A stretch of DNA of 64,000 nt from Vibrio harveyi NBRC 15634 = ATCC 14126 = KCTC 12724 (GCF_001591145.1 NZ_BCUF01000002.1:124001-188000); one strand, 5' to 3'; positions 37,850 through 47,183 are shown, counted from the stretch's first letter. Translations and numbers: made by a program. The notes: generated by a model from the letters alone, not told the origin.

Positions 37850-38299
37850 ATGAAGTCTCGTGGACCATTTTGTATTCGCAATGCCGCAGCGGATACTTTT
37901 GCTATGGTGGTTTTTTGTTTTATTACAGGGATGATTATCGAGATCTTGATTTCGGGTATGACGTTTGAGCAGTCTTTAGCATCACGCACATTGTCTATCC
38001 CAGTAAACATCGCGATTGCATGGCCTTACGGTATGTTCCGTGATTGGGTATTACGCCAAGGTAACAAACTATCACCCTCTTCGTTTATGAAGAACGTGTC
38101 TGACTTGGTGGCGTACGTATTGTTCCAATCTCCAGTCTATGCGGGCATTTTGCTGGCAGTAGGCGCGTCAACTGACCAAATCATCACGGCAGTAGCAAGT
38201 AATGCAGTTGTGTCATGTGGCATGGGTGTCCTTTACGGTTACTTCTTAGATCAGTGTCGCCGTTGGTTCCGAGTGCCAGGTTACTATCAAGAAGCCTAA
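37850..38299 (+). CDS. alaE: L-alanine exporter AlaE
   Basis: 149-residue inner-membrane protein with four helices, matching the AlaE (DUF1144) family along its length: [19 protein letters not shown] at the N-terminus, [16 protein letters not shown] in the middle, [23 protein letters not shown] at the end. It exports excess L-alanine. Single gene before the tRNA. Confidence 0.92.
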   Translation: MKSRGPFCIRNAAADTFAMVVFCFITGMIIEILISGMTFEQSLASRTLSIPVNIAIAWPYGMFRDWVLRQGNKLSPSSFMKNVSDLVAYVLFQSPVYAGILLAVGASTDQIITAVASNAVVSCGMGVLYGYFLDQCRRWFRVPGYYQEA

Positions 38300-38443
38300 T
38301 TGCCCCAGTTTTGCGCAATTTAGCTAGATAGTGAGCAAACAAACGCAAAAGGGCGCTTTTTTTCGTGTTTAGCCTTGACCATCAGGAACATAATCATTAA
38401 ATTAGCGCCTCGTTAGCCAATGATGCTAACCACAATTTGATTC

Positions 38444-38531
38444 GGTGAGTTGTCCGAGTGGCTGAAGGAGCACGCCTGGAAAGTGTGTATACGGCAACGT
38501 ATCGAGAGTTCGAATCTCTCACTCACCGCCA
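38444..38531 (+). tRNA. tRNA-Ser (anticodon GGA)
   Basis: 88-nt class II tRNA: acceptor stem GGTGAGT/ACTCACC, D-arm, anticodon GGA at 38478-38480, a long variable arm (TATACGGCAACGTATCGA-type), T-loop GTTCGAATC and encoded GCCA end. It marks the boundary between core genes and the T3SS locus. Confidence 0.96.
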
Positions 38532-38542
38532 CATTCTTGAAG

Positions 38543-38568
38543 AAAGACGTCCTAGGACGTCTTTTTTT
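38543..38568 (+). terminator. Terminator after tRNA-Ser
   Basis: Perfect AAAGACGTCC / GGACGTCTTT stem followed by T-run. Confidence 0.9.
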
Positions 38569-38590
38569 GTATCTGCAGTTTAGAAACAAC

Positions 38591-38616
38591 AAAAGCCCCA
38601 AGAGTTCGGGGCTTTT
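38591..38616. terminator. Terminator at the end of the exsC-exsE unit
   Basis: AAAAGCCCC (38591-38599) and GGGGCTTTT (38608-38616) with an 8-base loop. It lies just beyond the exsE stop on the minus strand. Confidence 0.8.
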
Positions 38617-38653
38617 CGTTTTTGGCGAAGCGAGTGCTTGTTTAAAGTCGACC

Positions 38654-38944
38654 TTATTGAGGTTGACTGAGCACTTGAACCTTTCTATTCAACAAAGCTT
38701 GTACCGCATTGGAATCTTTCTCGAAGCTTAAGATTGAGTTGCAAATATCGACGTTTGCAAGCATCGACAGAGACTCACTTAACTCTAGCTTGGAGTTAGC
38801 TCGGTTCACCTCTCGCTCTTTAGGGCTTATCTGCACAACGGTTCGACCTAGAAACGAGCCTTGCTTTACAGAGGCTGTTTGCTCGGTATGTTCTAACCGG
38901 TCGATAGACAAGTTCTTTGGTGTTGGTTGGATGTCATTGGACAT
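38654..38944 (-). CDS. exsE: ExsE-like secreted T3SS regulator
   Basis: 96-residue polar protein, small like Pseudomonas ExsE. No enzymatic motif. Assignment is by position: directly after the chaperone ExsC in a unit facing exsB-exsA, as in V. parahaemolyticus. In the Exs cascade, ExsE binds ExsC until it is secreted, releasing ExsC to sequester ExsD. Sequence alone would not identify it. Confidence 0.75.
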   Translation of the reverse strand: MSNDIQPTPKNLSIDRLEHTEQTASVKQGSFLGRTVVQISPKEREVNRANSKLELSESLSMLANVDICNSILSFEKDSNAVQALLNRKVQVLSQPQ

Positions 38945-38951
38945 AGGGTAC

Positions 38952-39398
38952 CTAAACTCTTAAGTCCGAGCTCTGAAGCATAGATGGTGAAACTTCCATT
39001 GCGATATGGGCAGACAACAATGACTCCCAAGATTCGCTCTGTGTGAGCAGTTCAGCAAGTGCACTCTCAAACAACTCATAGTCGAGCTGCTCGGTCTGAA
39101 GCAACCTGTTTAAACAAAGCTTGTGCCTGTGATTATCTAGGCTAAAAAACAGTTGATGCTCAGACCAATGATAGTTGAATGCCAAAAAAGAACGATAAAG
39201 ATCAGAATTAACAATTTGTAGGTCGACAATCTCTGCTTCTAGTTGAAGCGTTTCTGTATCTGGGTGGAAAATGAAATGCACTCTTAAGTTATCGTCAAAA
39301 GCTAAACCCAGTTCGTCTTCAGTCAAATGTAATTCAGGCAAACCTATTTGATGAGCAAACTTAAGCAAAACCTCATCTACGATTTGGCGCGCTGACAT
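38952..39398 (-). CDS. exsC: ExsC, class I chaperone and anti-anti-activator
   Basis: 148-residue acidic protein with the CesT/YscB-type pattern (LHLTEDELGLAFDDNLRVHFIFHPDTETL...). It is followed 7 bases later by exsE. In the known cascade it binds ExsE or ExsD. Its promoter region has an ExsA-type box (39457-39480) with a -10 at 21 bp, implying positive feedback. Confidence 0.82.
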   Translation of the reverse strand: MSARQIVDEVLLKFAHQIGLPELHLTEDELGLAFDDNLRVHFIFHPDTETLQLEAEIVDLQIVNSDLYRSFLAFNYHWSEHQLFFSLDNHRHKLCLNRLLQTEQLDYELFESALAELLTQSESWESLLSAHIAMEVSPSMLQSSDLRV

Positions 39399-39771
39399 AG
39401 AAGCAGTCCTTTTTAGAATTTTATCATCGAAATTATGGAAAGTTAAAACTGATGTTTATCAATATTGGTTGGAATTTTTTATATAAGCGTTTTTTCTATG
39501 CGGATAATAAAAACTTATCAACTATGTTGCTTATGTCTCAAGTGTTGTACCACTTACCTTTGCAGAAAGTTTGAGCATTTATTTGGAAGCAGTATCAACT
39601 ATAAAATAAAGGCAATAAAAATTCCTTATCAAATAATAATGAGTCTTACTTTTGAGAATCTATATTGTCCGAATGGTGTATAAAATAATAGTTGATCTTT
39701 TATATATTTGTGTACCAAAATTGCGCCTGCTCATTTTTATTTAAAACATATTCAGTCAAATAGAATCCATA
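39399..39771. other. exsC/exsB divergent intergenic region
   Basis: 373 bases without a credible gene, strongly A+T-rich. It holds the exsC promoter box; no comparable box reading toward exsB was found. A 72-codon open frame at 39465-39683 has no ribosome site or coding character. Confidence 0.6.
39430..39480 (-). promoter_or_regulatory. ExsA-type promoter of exsC-exsE
   Basis: Read on the minus strand: AAAA-N2-TTC-N2-AC-N-AA-N3-TGA-N-A box at 39457-39480, ending in TTGATA, then exactly 21 bp, then TAATTT (39430-39435). The A-tract to TTG arrangement and the long spacer resemble ExsA-dependent promoters of Pseudomonas aeruginosa. Confidence 0.65.
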
Positions 39772-40179
39772 ATGAAATGTAATACGTATATTCCGATACT
39801 AAGTGCATTGCTTCTCAGCGCTTGTGCTACCACAAATACGGTATCAGATGGGTTTTCTAATCATATTCAAGGAACGCTATTTGGTTGGATAACGTTTGAT
39901 GATTACGTCGCTCCAGTGAGTACTTCTGTAAACGTCGAAGTATGTCAGGTTTCAGATAATCAATGCTTTACAGTTGTACAGCAAGACTATCAAGGGGTTC
40001 AGTTACCTGTTCAGTACTCGGTTGTTATTGCTCCAATACAAGCCGGAAATGGCGAAATGAAAGTGCGCGCTATATTGCGTTCTCAAGGTGAAATTATCGC
40101 AAAAAAAGAAGAGCAGTATATTTTTACGCAAGGCAGTGTACATAAGGACTTAAAGCTAGAAGCTTATAAGAATTACTAA
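39772..40179 (+). CDS. exsB: ExsB, T3SS secretin pilotin lipoprotein
   Basis: 135-residue lipoprotein with lipobox LLLSAC (Cys18), the same size as Pseudomonas ExsB. The pilotin guides the secretin (VscC) to the outer membrane. Located upstream of exsA as in Pseudomonas and Vibrio. No good ribosome site is visible before the ATG, so expression may be weak. Confidence 0.83.
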   Translation: MKCNTYIPILSALLLSACATTNTVSDGFSNHIQGTLFGWITFDDYVAPVSTSVNVEVCQVSDNQCFTVVQQDYQGVQLPVQYSVVIAPIQAGNGEMKVRAILRSQGEIIAKKEEQYIFTQGSVHKDLKLEAYKNY

Positions 40180-40762
40180 AAAAGTAATCGTTTTCATTTG
40201 TCTTTATTATTTAAAAAAATTAAGACAATTGAAAGTAATATCTCCAGACCTAGGTCTCTATTAATCAATCAACTTAGGTCATCGGGTCAGTTTGTCTTTA
40301 TATGAATATCGGTTGCGCCCATCATAATTTTTATGGTTATATCCACCGCCTTGGATACGTTGGCTAGGTAGAATGGTTTAAAAATAAACAGCTCAAAGTT
40401 GTTAGAAATATCAATATAAATGAAGTGGACTTTAACATTAGTACTTTCATTTATTCTAATATAAAAAGAGTTTTTGCTGTTTTAGTATCACTAGTTATAA
40501 GTTGAACTTTAGCAAAAGCTTATTAATTCCCGAAAACAATACATAACAATATCGGGAAGGTTTCTTTGCCAAGATTATTTTGCTACCAAAGGTAGCGCTT
40601 GAGCTATTCGTTATTATTCGGGGGGTATGGGAGTGTTATGCGCTTCTATGCTCTTTTCTTTGCTTCTTTAATTGAAATTGTCCTGCGTTTGTCTTCGCAC
40701 TGCGGGACTTTGACAGTTTCTCTGATGGGGATTAGAGAAATTAAAATTATGAAGGGTAGAAA
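40180..40762. other. Long A+T-rich exsB-exsA intergenic region
   Basis: 583 bases with no gene. An imperfect inverted repeat (40191-40204 with 40222-40235) follows exsB without a T-run. GACCTAGGTC at about 40247 is a palindrome. In V. parahaemolyticus the region between exsB and exsA carries the exsA promoter controlled by H-NS and HlyU; the same is likely here but no binding site is claimed. Confidence 0.6.
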
Positions 40763-41623
40763 ATGGATGTGTTAGGCCAACTAAACACAGAAAGGGTCGA
40801 CTCGCGCTTGCGAAAAATCCATAGTGCTTGCTGCTATGAAAAACACGATGAAGTATTTCATTCTAGTCAATCTCACATTGTTGTCGTTCACAATGGTCAA
40901 CTGAGAGTCCAAACAGGGGATTGCACGCTAGACGTTGTTGCTGGTTGTGGAATTTATCTATCTCAAGGGGATTACTTACTAGAATACACACCGATAGATG
41001 GTCAATATACGGCTTCTGTTATCGAGTTTGACAACGAACTGGTGAGTCAACTATTGCAAAAGCATAGTGATCTTTTGATGTCGTTGCCAAAGGTTGAGAA
41101 TGTTCAGTCTGGATTATTCCCTTTTACTCTCAACTTATTGATAGAACAGACACTATCAGGGATGAAGACGCTAGAAGAACAGTCTTTTCCTGATGCTATT
41201 ATGCGCTTAAAGTATGAGGAAATGCTCATCTTATTGTTGCATGGGGACCAAGGTGAACACCTCTACGCGTTGTTATCACAACTGACAAACCGAACCTCAG
41301 ATCGACTGCGTCGCTTTATGGAGCTTCATTACCTTAAAGAGTGGAAACTGACCGACTACGCCCAAGAATTTGGTGCGAGTTTGACTACGTTTAAAGAGCT
41401 CTTTAATGAATATTATGGTATTTCTCCTAGAGCGTGGATCAGTGAACGTCGTTTATTGCATGCTCACAAGCTATTGCTCACAAGCAAAATGAGCATCGTC
41501 GACGTTGCGATGGAAGCGGGGTTCTCAAGCCAATCTTACTTTACACAAAGTTATCGCCGCCGCTTCGGAACGACACCAAGTAAGGTTCGTTCTGGAGATG
41601 AACAAGTAGCAATTGCTAAGTGA
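40763..41623 (+). CDS. exsA: ExsA, T3SS master transcription activator (AraC family)
   Basis: 286 residues. The C-terminal DNA-binding domain is nearly the Pseudomonas ExsA sequence: FGASLTTFKELF, GISPRAWISERRLLHAH and VAMEAGFSSQSYFTQSYRRRFG. The N-terminal domain binds the antiactivator ExsD. GAAGGG ribosome site. It activates T3SS promoters, probably the boxes at exsC, exsD and 50327. Confidence 0.95.
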   Translation: MDVLGQLNTERVDSRLRKIHSACCYEKHDEVFHSSQSHIVVVHNGQLRVQTGDCTLDVVAGCGIYLSQGDYLLEYTPIDGQYTASVIEFDNELVSQLLQKHSDLLMSLPKVENVQSGLFPFTLNLLIEQTLSGMKTLEEQSFPDAIMRLKYEEMLILLLHGDQGEHLYALLSQLTNRTSDRLRRFMELHYLKEWKLTDYAQEFGASLTTFKELFNEYYGISPRAWISERRLLHAHKLLLTSKMSIVDVAMEAGFSSQSYFTQSYRRRFGTTPSKVRSGDEQVAIAK

Positions 41624-41637
41624 AATGTCTGACGACT

Positions 41638-41688
41638 AAAATTTTCTGACTAATTTTGAAAGGCATTAACTGACGTAAACTCTATTAT
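41638..41688 (+). promoter_or_regulatory. ExsA-type promoter of the exsD-vscBCDEFGHIJKL operon
   Basis: AAAA-N2-TTC-N2-AC-N-AA-N3-TGA-N-A box at 41638-41661, ending TTGAAA, then a 21-bp spacer and TATTAT (41683-41688). Same layout as the exsC promoter. Confidence 0.65.
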
Positions 41689-41766
41689 GCTCAGCGTAAC
41701 AACGAACAAAACTATTACCTCTACTTCCTTCTGGATTGTTCGAAGTAGATGCGGAGAAGAACACAA

Positions 41767-42747
41767 ATGAAAAAGCAGCATTGGCGACGCCGTTCGCTTT
41801 TTCCTAACAACATTGTGACGCAAAGGAAGGTCACTGTATTACAGCGAGGCGCACGATACGAAGGTTTATCCCAATCATCGCAAGAGCCCAATGTTGTTAA
41901 TGTCAATCACCGACAGCTACTCAGTGAAGGCGTTCTGAGTTACGACCAATTGTCTTTACTCCAGCGCTTGCTTGATCGCAATGTCGTCGATTGTTTATGT
42001 GCTAGTCAGCTGATTAAGACATATCAAAAGCTTGGTACGTCTCTAGATCGATTTGCTATGCGCCTCTTTTTAGAGGTGGGTGGGCAACTCAGTGACAATC
42101 GTGCGTTGAGCACTTTTGAACAAAGACTGGATTACATTAATCACCGATTAGGTTACCGCTTCAATCTAGCGTCACCTAAAACGCTGATCCTTTCGATGTA
42201 CTTGACTCTAAATGAGTGGGTTAATCAGCAGACGGATCAGACGGTGTTGCATGATTCCATCAAGCTTGAACAGTTAATCAATCAACTGAGTATTCAGAAA
42301 GAGTATTGGTTGAGATTGTCTGGAGAAGAGAGCAGTGCGATTTTTGCAGAGCAACAACTGGAACTGATTAAGAGCCAGCAGAGTGAATTGCATGAGCAGC
42401 TAAGTGTTCTCAATGAGCAGCAAAACCAAGTGGTTGAATCTCATCGAGCATTGGTTGAAGAGTGGAAACCAACTCTAGAAAAACTCAAGGGCTTATCTGA
42501 GTACAGCAGAACGTCGGATAAGTTTATCTCTGAATGGAAAATATGGTGTAGCGAAGCGCGAGTACAAGCGCCTGAGCTAAACGATGTTTGGGATGCGTGT
42601 GATCTTGTATACAGCGACCTAAATGCCGTCGCGAAAATTTGGCAATGGTTTCAAGACATGCAAACCGTTGGCAGCGTAGATCATTACTACTTTGACATTC
42701 AGAGCAACCAGTGCGGTCAAGCTTGTAACCATCTCAGCCAGATTTAA
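41767..42747 (+). CDS. exsD: ExsD, antiactivator of ExsA
   Basis: 326 residues. First gene of the operon, followed by vscB and vscC exactly as exsD-pscB-pscC in Pseudomonas. It has a basic N-terminus, a helical core and a long coiled coil (about 190-245). Its role is to bind ExsA and block activation until ExsC removes it. The ATG at 41767 has GGAGAAG at 7 bases; the ATG at 41749 lacks one. Confidence 0.88.
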   Translation: MKKQHWRRRSLFPNNIVTQRKVTVLQRGARYEGLSQSSQEPNVVNVNHRQLLSEGVLSYDQLSLLQRLLDRNVVDCLCASQLIKTYQKLGTSLDRFAMRLFLEVGGQLSDNRALSTFEQRLDYINHRLGYRFNLASPKTLILSMYLTLNEWVNQQTDQTVLHDSIKLEQLINQLSIQKEYWLRLSGEESSAIFAEQQLELIKSQQSELHEQLSVLNEQQNQVVESHRALVEEWKPTLEKLKGLSEYSRTSDKFISEWKIWCSEARVQAPELNDVWDACDLVYSDLNAVAKIWQWFQDMQTVGSVDHYYFDIQSNQCGQACNHLSQI

Positions 42748-42759
42748 ATAGGGCTAAAT

Positions 42760-43188
42760 ATGTTAGATCAAATGATGAAATCTCTAGCGGCAACGCTAGG
42801 GGTTGGGGATTTTATTGCCTCAAATAATGGTTCCTATGACATCGAAGTCGACCAGATGCTGCTTAACATTCGGCAGCAATCATCATGGGTCTTGTGGGAA
42901 ACCGTTCTCCCATTTCAGTTTGAACAGCACCTTGATTATCAAAAAGAACAGGCGCTAAAGCACTGTATGCAGCTCTCTTTGAAAACGTTGCGAGATACGC
43001 GTTGCACGTTAACGGTGAACGACAAAGCGCAGTTGATTGTGCAAGGCAAAATGAATATGGAAAGCGCAACGACAGAAGCGCTTTGTACGCAACTTTCTCA
43101 ACACGTGAATTTGGTGGAGCAGTTCAGCGATTTGCTCGAGCACCAGCGTGTTAATCATACCGTTAGCCACAGTGTTTGGATTCCATAA
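42760..43188 (+). CDS. vscB: VscB, YscB/PscB-type T3SS chaperone
   Basis: 142 residues with class I chaperone character. Position between exsD and the secretin gene matches pscB/yscB, the chaperone (with SycN) of the gatekeeper YopN/VopN. Stop and next start overlap as TAATG. Confidence 0.8.
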   Translation: MLDQMMKSLAATLGVGDFIASNNGSYDIEVDQMLLNIRQQSSWVLWETVLPFQFEQHLDYQKEQALKHCMQLSLKTLRDTRCTLTVNDKAQLIVQGKMNMESATTEALCTQLSQHVNLVEQFSDLLEHQRVNHTVSHSVWIP

Positions 43189-45059
43189 TGCTTGCAGTTT
43201 TAAAGACACAAATGCGCAGACTCGTGTTATCAGCGGTGTGTGCTTCAAGCTTGATGATGGCACTTCCTTCTCATGCTTCTGAGCTTAATTGGTCTGATCA
43301 ACCGTTTCGTTACTACGCGGACAATGATTCGCTAAAAGAATTACTGAACAACTTTGGCGCAAACTACCGCGTTTCTGTATCGGTGAGCGACAAAGTAAAT
43401 GACCGTGTCAGTGGTCGATTTACACCAGAAGACCCAGCCGAGTTTCTCGACTATCTGGCGCAAGTTTACAACTTGATGTGGTACTTCGATGGCGCGGTAC
43501 TTCATGTATACAAAGCGACGGAAACTCGTTCGCGATTGCTACAGCTAGAACTGCTAACGGCTCGTGAACTGCGTAGCACGCTGATTTCAACCGGGATCTG
43601 GGATTCTCGTTACGGTTGGCGCGCAGCAGAAAATAAAGGTCTGGTTTACTTGGCTGGTCCTCCGAGGTACGTCGATCTGGTTGTGCAAACGGCAGAAGCG
43701 CTGGAAAGCCGACTGGTACAAAAATCCAACTCTACGGATGAATTGTTTGTTGACATTATTCCGTTGAAGTACGCCTCTGCGACGGATAGAGAGATCACTT
43801 ATCGTGACCAAGGGGTGACGGTGCCAGGTATTGCTTCGGTATTGAGCCGAGTTCTATCCGGTGTTCAAACTCAAGTTAAGGTGGCGAATGAGAGCGACGA
43901 AGCAGGAGCGAGTAAGTCTGCAACAGTGACTAAAAAAGCTTCTGTCCATAGCGGCGCATCGGTAGAAGCTGAACCAGGGTTAAATGCGATCATTGTGCGC
44001 GATACGCAAGCTCGATTGCCGCTGTATCGCAAGTTGATTGCTCAGTTGGATCAGCCGCAGTCAAGAATCGAAGTGGCGCTTTCAATTGTTGATATCAGCG
44101 CGAACGATTTGAGTCAGCTTGGTGTTGACTGGCGAGCTGGTGTTGCGGTTGGTAACAACAGCATTCTGGATCTCAAAACAACGGGTGACGTCGGTGATGG
44201 CGATGTCGAGCTTGGCAGCGGACAAACCTTTAAGTCTTTGCTTGACGCAACGAACTTGAATTACCTATTGGCTCAAATCCGTTTGCTTGAATCTAGAGGC
44301 AGCGCGCAGGTAGTTTCAAGACCAACCTTGCTAACACAAGAAAACGTGGAAGCCGTACTCAATAACAGCAGCACCTTTTACGTCAAGTTGATCGGTAAAG
44401 AGACGGCAGCATTAGAGCAAGTGACGTACGGTACGTTATTGAAAATCGTGCCTCGTATCGTCGGCGATCGATTTGTGGAAAGACCAGAAATCAACCTGAG
44501 TCTGCACTTAGAAGATGGTGCGCAAATCTCTGATGGTGACATCGACGGTGTGCCTTCAATTCGCAAGACAGAAATCAGCACACTGGCGACAGTGAAACAG
44601 GGACAAAGCCTGCTCATCGGTGGTGTATACCGTGACGAAATCAGCAACAAGCTGCGAAAAGTCCCTTTGCTAGGAGACATTCCATACCTTGGTGCTTTGT
44701 TTAGAAGTACGGAAAACACCACAAGAAGAACGGTACGTATGTTCATTATCGAGCCAAGAATCGTTGTGGATGGTATTGGCGACAACGTTCTCATCGGCAA
44801 TGAATATGATTTAAGACCAAAGATTGGCACGTTAAACAACATTTCAAACAACAGTGCAGACCTTAAATCAGCGCTTGCCTTGTACAGCTGTACTACTCAA
44901 GTGCAAGCCGAGCGTTACCAGCAAGATTTGTTGTCACAAGGAAAGTCATCGTTGCTAGCAGAATGCGAGCTTCCTACGGGACAAAAAGGATGGCGAGTAC
45001 AAATTAAAGAGTGTAATGGCTCAGAGAATCATTGCGTTCGACCATTAGAGGAGCAGTAG
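43188..45059 (+). CDS. vscC: T3SS outer-membrane secretin VscC (SctC)
   Basis: 623 residues. Signal peptide ending near SHASELNW; N0/N1 domains (FRYYADNDSLKELLNNFGANY), N3, then the secretin core (about 290-530) with ESRGSAQVVSRPTLLTQEN and GQSLLIGGVYRDE and the VPLLGDIPYLGALF signature. A C-terminal tail probably binds the pilotin ExsB. ATG 43188 overlaps the vscB stop. Confidence 0.95.
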   Translation: MLAVLKTQMRRLVLSAVCASSLMMALPSHASELNWSDQPFRYYADNDSLKELLNNFGANYRVSVSVSDKVNDRVSGRFTPEDPAEFLDYLAQVYNLMWYFDGAVLHVYKATETRSRLLQLELLTARELRSTLISTGIWDSRYGWRAAENKGLVYLAGPPRYVDLVVQTAEALESRLVQKSNSTDELFVDIIPLKYASATDREITYRDQGVTVPGIASVLSRVLSGVQTQVKVANESDEAGASKSATVTKKASVHSGASVEAEPGLNAIIVRDTQARLPLYRKLIAQLDQPQSRIEVALSIVDISANDLSQLGVDWRAGVAVGNNSILDLKTTGDVGDGDVELGSGQTFKSLLDATNLNYLLAQIRLLESRGSAQVVSRPTLLTQENVEAVLNNSSTFYVKLIGKETAALEQVTYGTLLKIVPRIVGDRFVERPEINLSLHLEDGAQISDGDIDGVPSIRKTEISTLATVKQGQSLLIGGVYRDEISNKLRKVPLLGDIPYLGALFRSTENTTRRTVRMFIIEPRIVVDGIGDNVLIGNEYDLRPKIGTLNNISNNSADLKSALALYSCTTQVQAERYQQDLLSQGKSSLLAECELPTGQKGWRVQIKECNGSENHCVRPLEEQ

Positions 45060-45064
45060 CCTCA

Positions 45065-46366
45065 ATGCAGCAATGGAAAATTCGTATCCTCTCCGGTGTC
45101 CATTCCGGAGTGGAAGTCACCTTACCCAATGATTCATTGGTATTAGGTAGTGATGATTTTACTGCAGATTTGGTGTTAACCGACTCTGGCATCAAAGCAA
45201 GTCACCTTGTTTTGGTTTGCGATGGCGAAACAGTTTTACTGCGCGATTGTGAAGAGGTCTCCATCAACAATGAGAGTGTCACCGTGGATGCTGGTGGCAT
45301 TGAGCTGGCGCGAAACGCGCTGGTCTCTGTGGGTCGTTTAACCTTTGCAGTCGGTTATCTAGAAGACGATTTGGTTATCGATGTGGCAAGCGATGCATCA
45401 GACAAGCAAGCTGCCCCCGTCAGCCATAAACCATCGTCAGGTTGGAAGAGAACACTGCTCATTGGATTGATGTGTAGCTTGATTCCAAGCGTGATATTTG
45501 CAGGCGTTTGGTACAGTCAAATTCGTGCCAGTGACAAAGACGCCATTACCGCAGCAGAACCGATTGTCTTGGTGCGCAACATTCTTAGCGAGCTCAAACT
45601 TGACGATGTTCGTGTTGAATGGAACGCAAGTGCTCGACAGGCGGTACTTGAAGGTTACGTCGAAGACAGAACACAGAAACTCCAACTACTGGGTCGGATT
45701 GATGCCTTAGGTATCAACTACAAAAGTGACCTGAGAACGATGGAAGAGATACGCCGTGGTGTGCGCTTTATCTTGCGCAACCTCGGTTATCACCAAGTCA
45801 AAGTCGAAAATGGTGATGAGACAGGCACGCTGCTGCTTACGGGCTATATCGATGACGCAAGTCGTTGGAGCCAAGTTGAGCAGATATTAGAACGCGATGT
45901 CCCTGGACTTGTTGCTTGGAAGGTCGAGCTACAAAGAGCGGGTGCGTACATGGATACGCTTAAAGAACTGTTAGAAAAAGCGGAGCTCTTGAAAAAAGTT
46001 CAGCTTGTGACTAGCGGTGACCGCATCGAAGTTCGTGGTGAGCTTGATGACATTGAGACCACTCGATTTTATGGCGTAACGAGAGATTTCCGTGAGCAGT
46101 ATGGCGAGAAACCTTATTTGGTTTTGAAGTCCATTCCTAAGGTAAGCAAAGGAACCAACATCGATTTTCCGTTTCGTAGCGTGAACTTTGGTCGAGTCCC
46201 TTACGTCATCCTCACAGACAATATTCGTTACATGGTAGGTGCCCGCACTCCTCAAGGATATCGCATTTCTAGCGTTACTCCTGCAGGGATTGAACTCGTA
46301 AAAGGCGGGCGAGTGATCACTATTGATCTAGGGTACGAAGGTGAAAATACCAATGACAAATCTTGA
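45065..46366 (+). CDS. vscD: T3SS inner-membrane ring protein VscD (SctD)
   Basis: 433 residues: cytoplasmic FHA-like domain, one transmembrane helix (about residues 135-155, LLIGLMCSLIPSVIFAG), then periplasmic ring-building motifs. Length and position after the secretin gene are typical of YscD. The start at 45065 follows the vscC stop by 3 bases of overlap-free spacing. Confidence 0.92.
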   Translation: MQQWKIRILSGVHSGVEVTLPNDSLVLGSDDFTADLVLTDSGIKASHLVLVCDGETVLLRDCEEVSINNESVTVDAGGIELARNALVSVGRLTFAVGYLEDDLVIDVASDASDKQAAPVSHKPSSGWKRTLLIGLMCSLIPSVIFAGVWYSQIRASDKDAITAAEPIVLVRNILSELKLDDVRVEWNASARQAVLEGYVEDRTQKLQLLGRIDALGINYKSDLRTMEEIRRGVRFILRNLGYHQVKVENGDETGTLLLTGYIDDASRWSQVEQILERDVPGLVAWKVELQRAGAYMDTLKELLEKAELLKKVQLVTSGDRIEVRGELDDIETTRFYGVTRDFREQYGEKPYLVLKSIPKVSKGTNIDFPFRSVNFGRVPYVILTDNIRYMVGARTPQGYRISSVTPAGIELVKGGRVITIDLGYEGENTNDKS

Positions 46367-46559
46367 GCAGTTATTACAAGGCGATTCAGGACAGCAAGAA
46401 AAAGAGGCGATCATCCTCAAGTTCAAGCAAGCGCAGTCAGCAGTAAAGCGTCAGCTCGATCTTGGTTGTTCACCACAAGAATATCAATTGCTACTCAAAC
46501 AGCATGAGGCGTATCAAGCAGCCTTAACTGTAATTGAAACTTTCAAAGACAATAAATAA
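46353..46559 (+). CDS. vscE: VscE, needle co-chaperone (YscE-like)
   Basis: 68-residue helical protein. Between sctD and the needle gene, as yscE. With VscG it would keep the needle subunit soluble. The ATG at 46353 lies within the end of vscD; a GTG at 46341 is possible. Confidence 0.83.
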   Translation: MTNLEQLLQGDSGQQEKEAIILKFKQAQSAVKRQLDLGCSPQEYQLLLKQHEAYQAALTVIETFKDNK

Positions 46560-46574
46560 AAAGAGGCGATACCT

Positions 46575-46823
46575 ATGTCATTTTATGATTCGAGTAAAAG
46601 TGTTTATCTCGACGACGTTAAGGCGAAACTAGAAGCACAAGCTCAAAAAGCGAACGAAGACGTAAACACGGCAATCAAAAACCTAGAAACGAACGCAGAC
46701 GATCCGTCGAAGCTTGCAGAGCTGCAGCACACAATCAACAAATGGTCTGTGGTTTACAACATCAACGCGACCACAACTCGTGCAATCAAAGACGTGATGC
46801 AGTCGATTCTGCAGAAGGTGTAA
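46575..46823 (+). CDS. vscF: T3SS needle protein VscF (SctF)
   Basis: 82 residues, Ala/Asn/Gln-rich helical hairpin with the NNP-like DDPSKLAELQ turn and the IKDVMQSILQKV C-terminus characteristic of YscF-type needles. Ribosome site AGAGGCG. Confidence 0.92.
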   Translation: MSFYDSSKSVYLDDVKAKLEAQAQKANEDVNTAIKNLETNADDPSKLAELQHTINKWSVVYNINATTTRAIKDVMQSILQKV

Positions 46824-46826
46824 GTT

Positions 46827-47183
46827 ATGGATAAAGACATGCGTTTGCTGCTGGCTGAAACAGCGTTGATGGCAACCGGTCTGCATCGTCATGAAGAGGC
46901 AAATACCATCGCGGAATGCCTTGAGTCACAAGGTGGTGCAGAAGAAGTCGTCGCTATGATTCGTTCAATGAGTTTGATGAATCGTGGCTTGTACGAAGAC
47001 GCTCATCGTCTACTTGAACCGCTTTGTATGACGTACCCAGACTTAATCAGTCTGGCAGCGTTAGCAGCAGGAAAAGCTGGGCTATCAAGCAAAGCGGAGT
47101 CTTGGCTAGATATGGCATCAAAAGGCAGTGAAGAAAACCAAGCCTTTGCCATGAGTTTCTCTAAGGACATCAGGAACCTTTAA
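46827..47183 (+). CDS. vscG: VscG, TPR chaperone of the needle subunit
   Basis: 118 residues with TPR-like repeats (LMATGLHRHEEANTIAECL, RGLYEDAHRLLEPLCM). Same place and size as YscG/PscG. Its TAA overlaps the vscH ATG. Confidence 0.88.
   Translation: MDKDMRLLLAETALMATGLHRHEEANTIAECLESQGGAEEVVAMIRSMSLMNRGLYEDAHRLLEPLCMTYPDLISLAALAAGKAGLSSKAESWLDMASKGSEENQAFAMSFSKDIRNL

Noticed and set aside
38413..38731. Open frames across tRNA-Ser and its terminator
   Set aside because: They read through the tRNA and hairpins; not genes.
39465..39683. 72-codon frame in the exsC/exsB gap
   Set aside because: Overlaps the exsC promoter box, no ribosome site, Cys-rich unlikely product, A+T-rich regulatory DNA.
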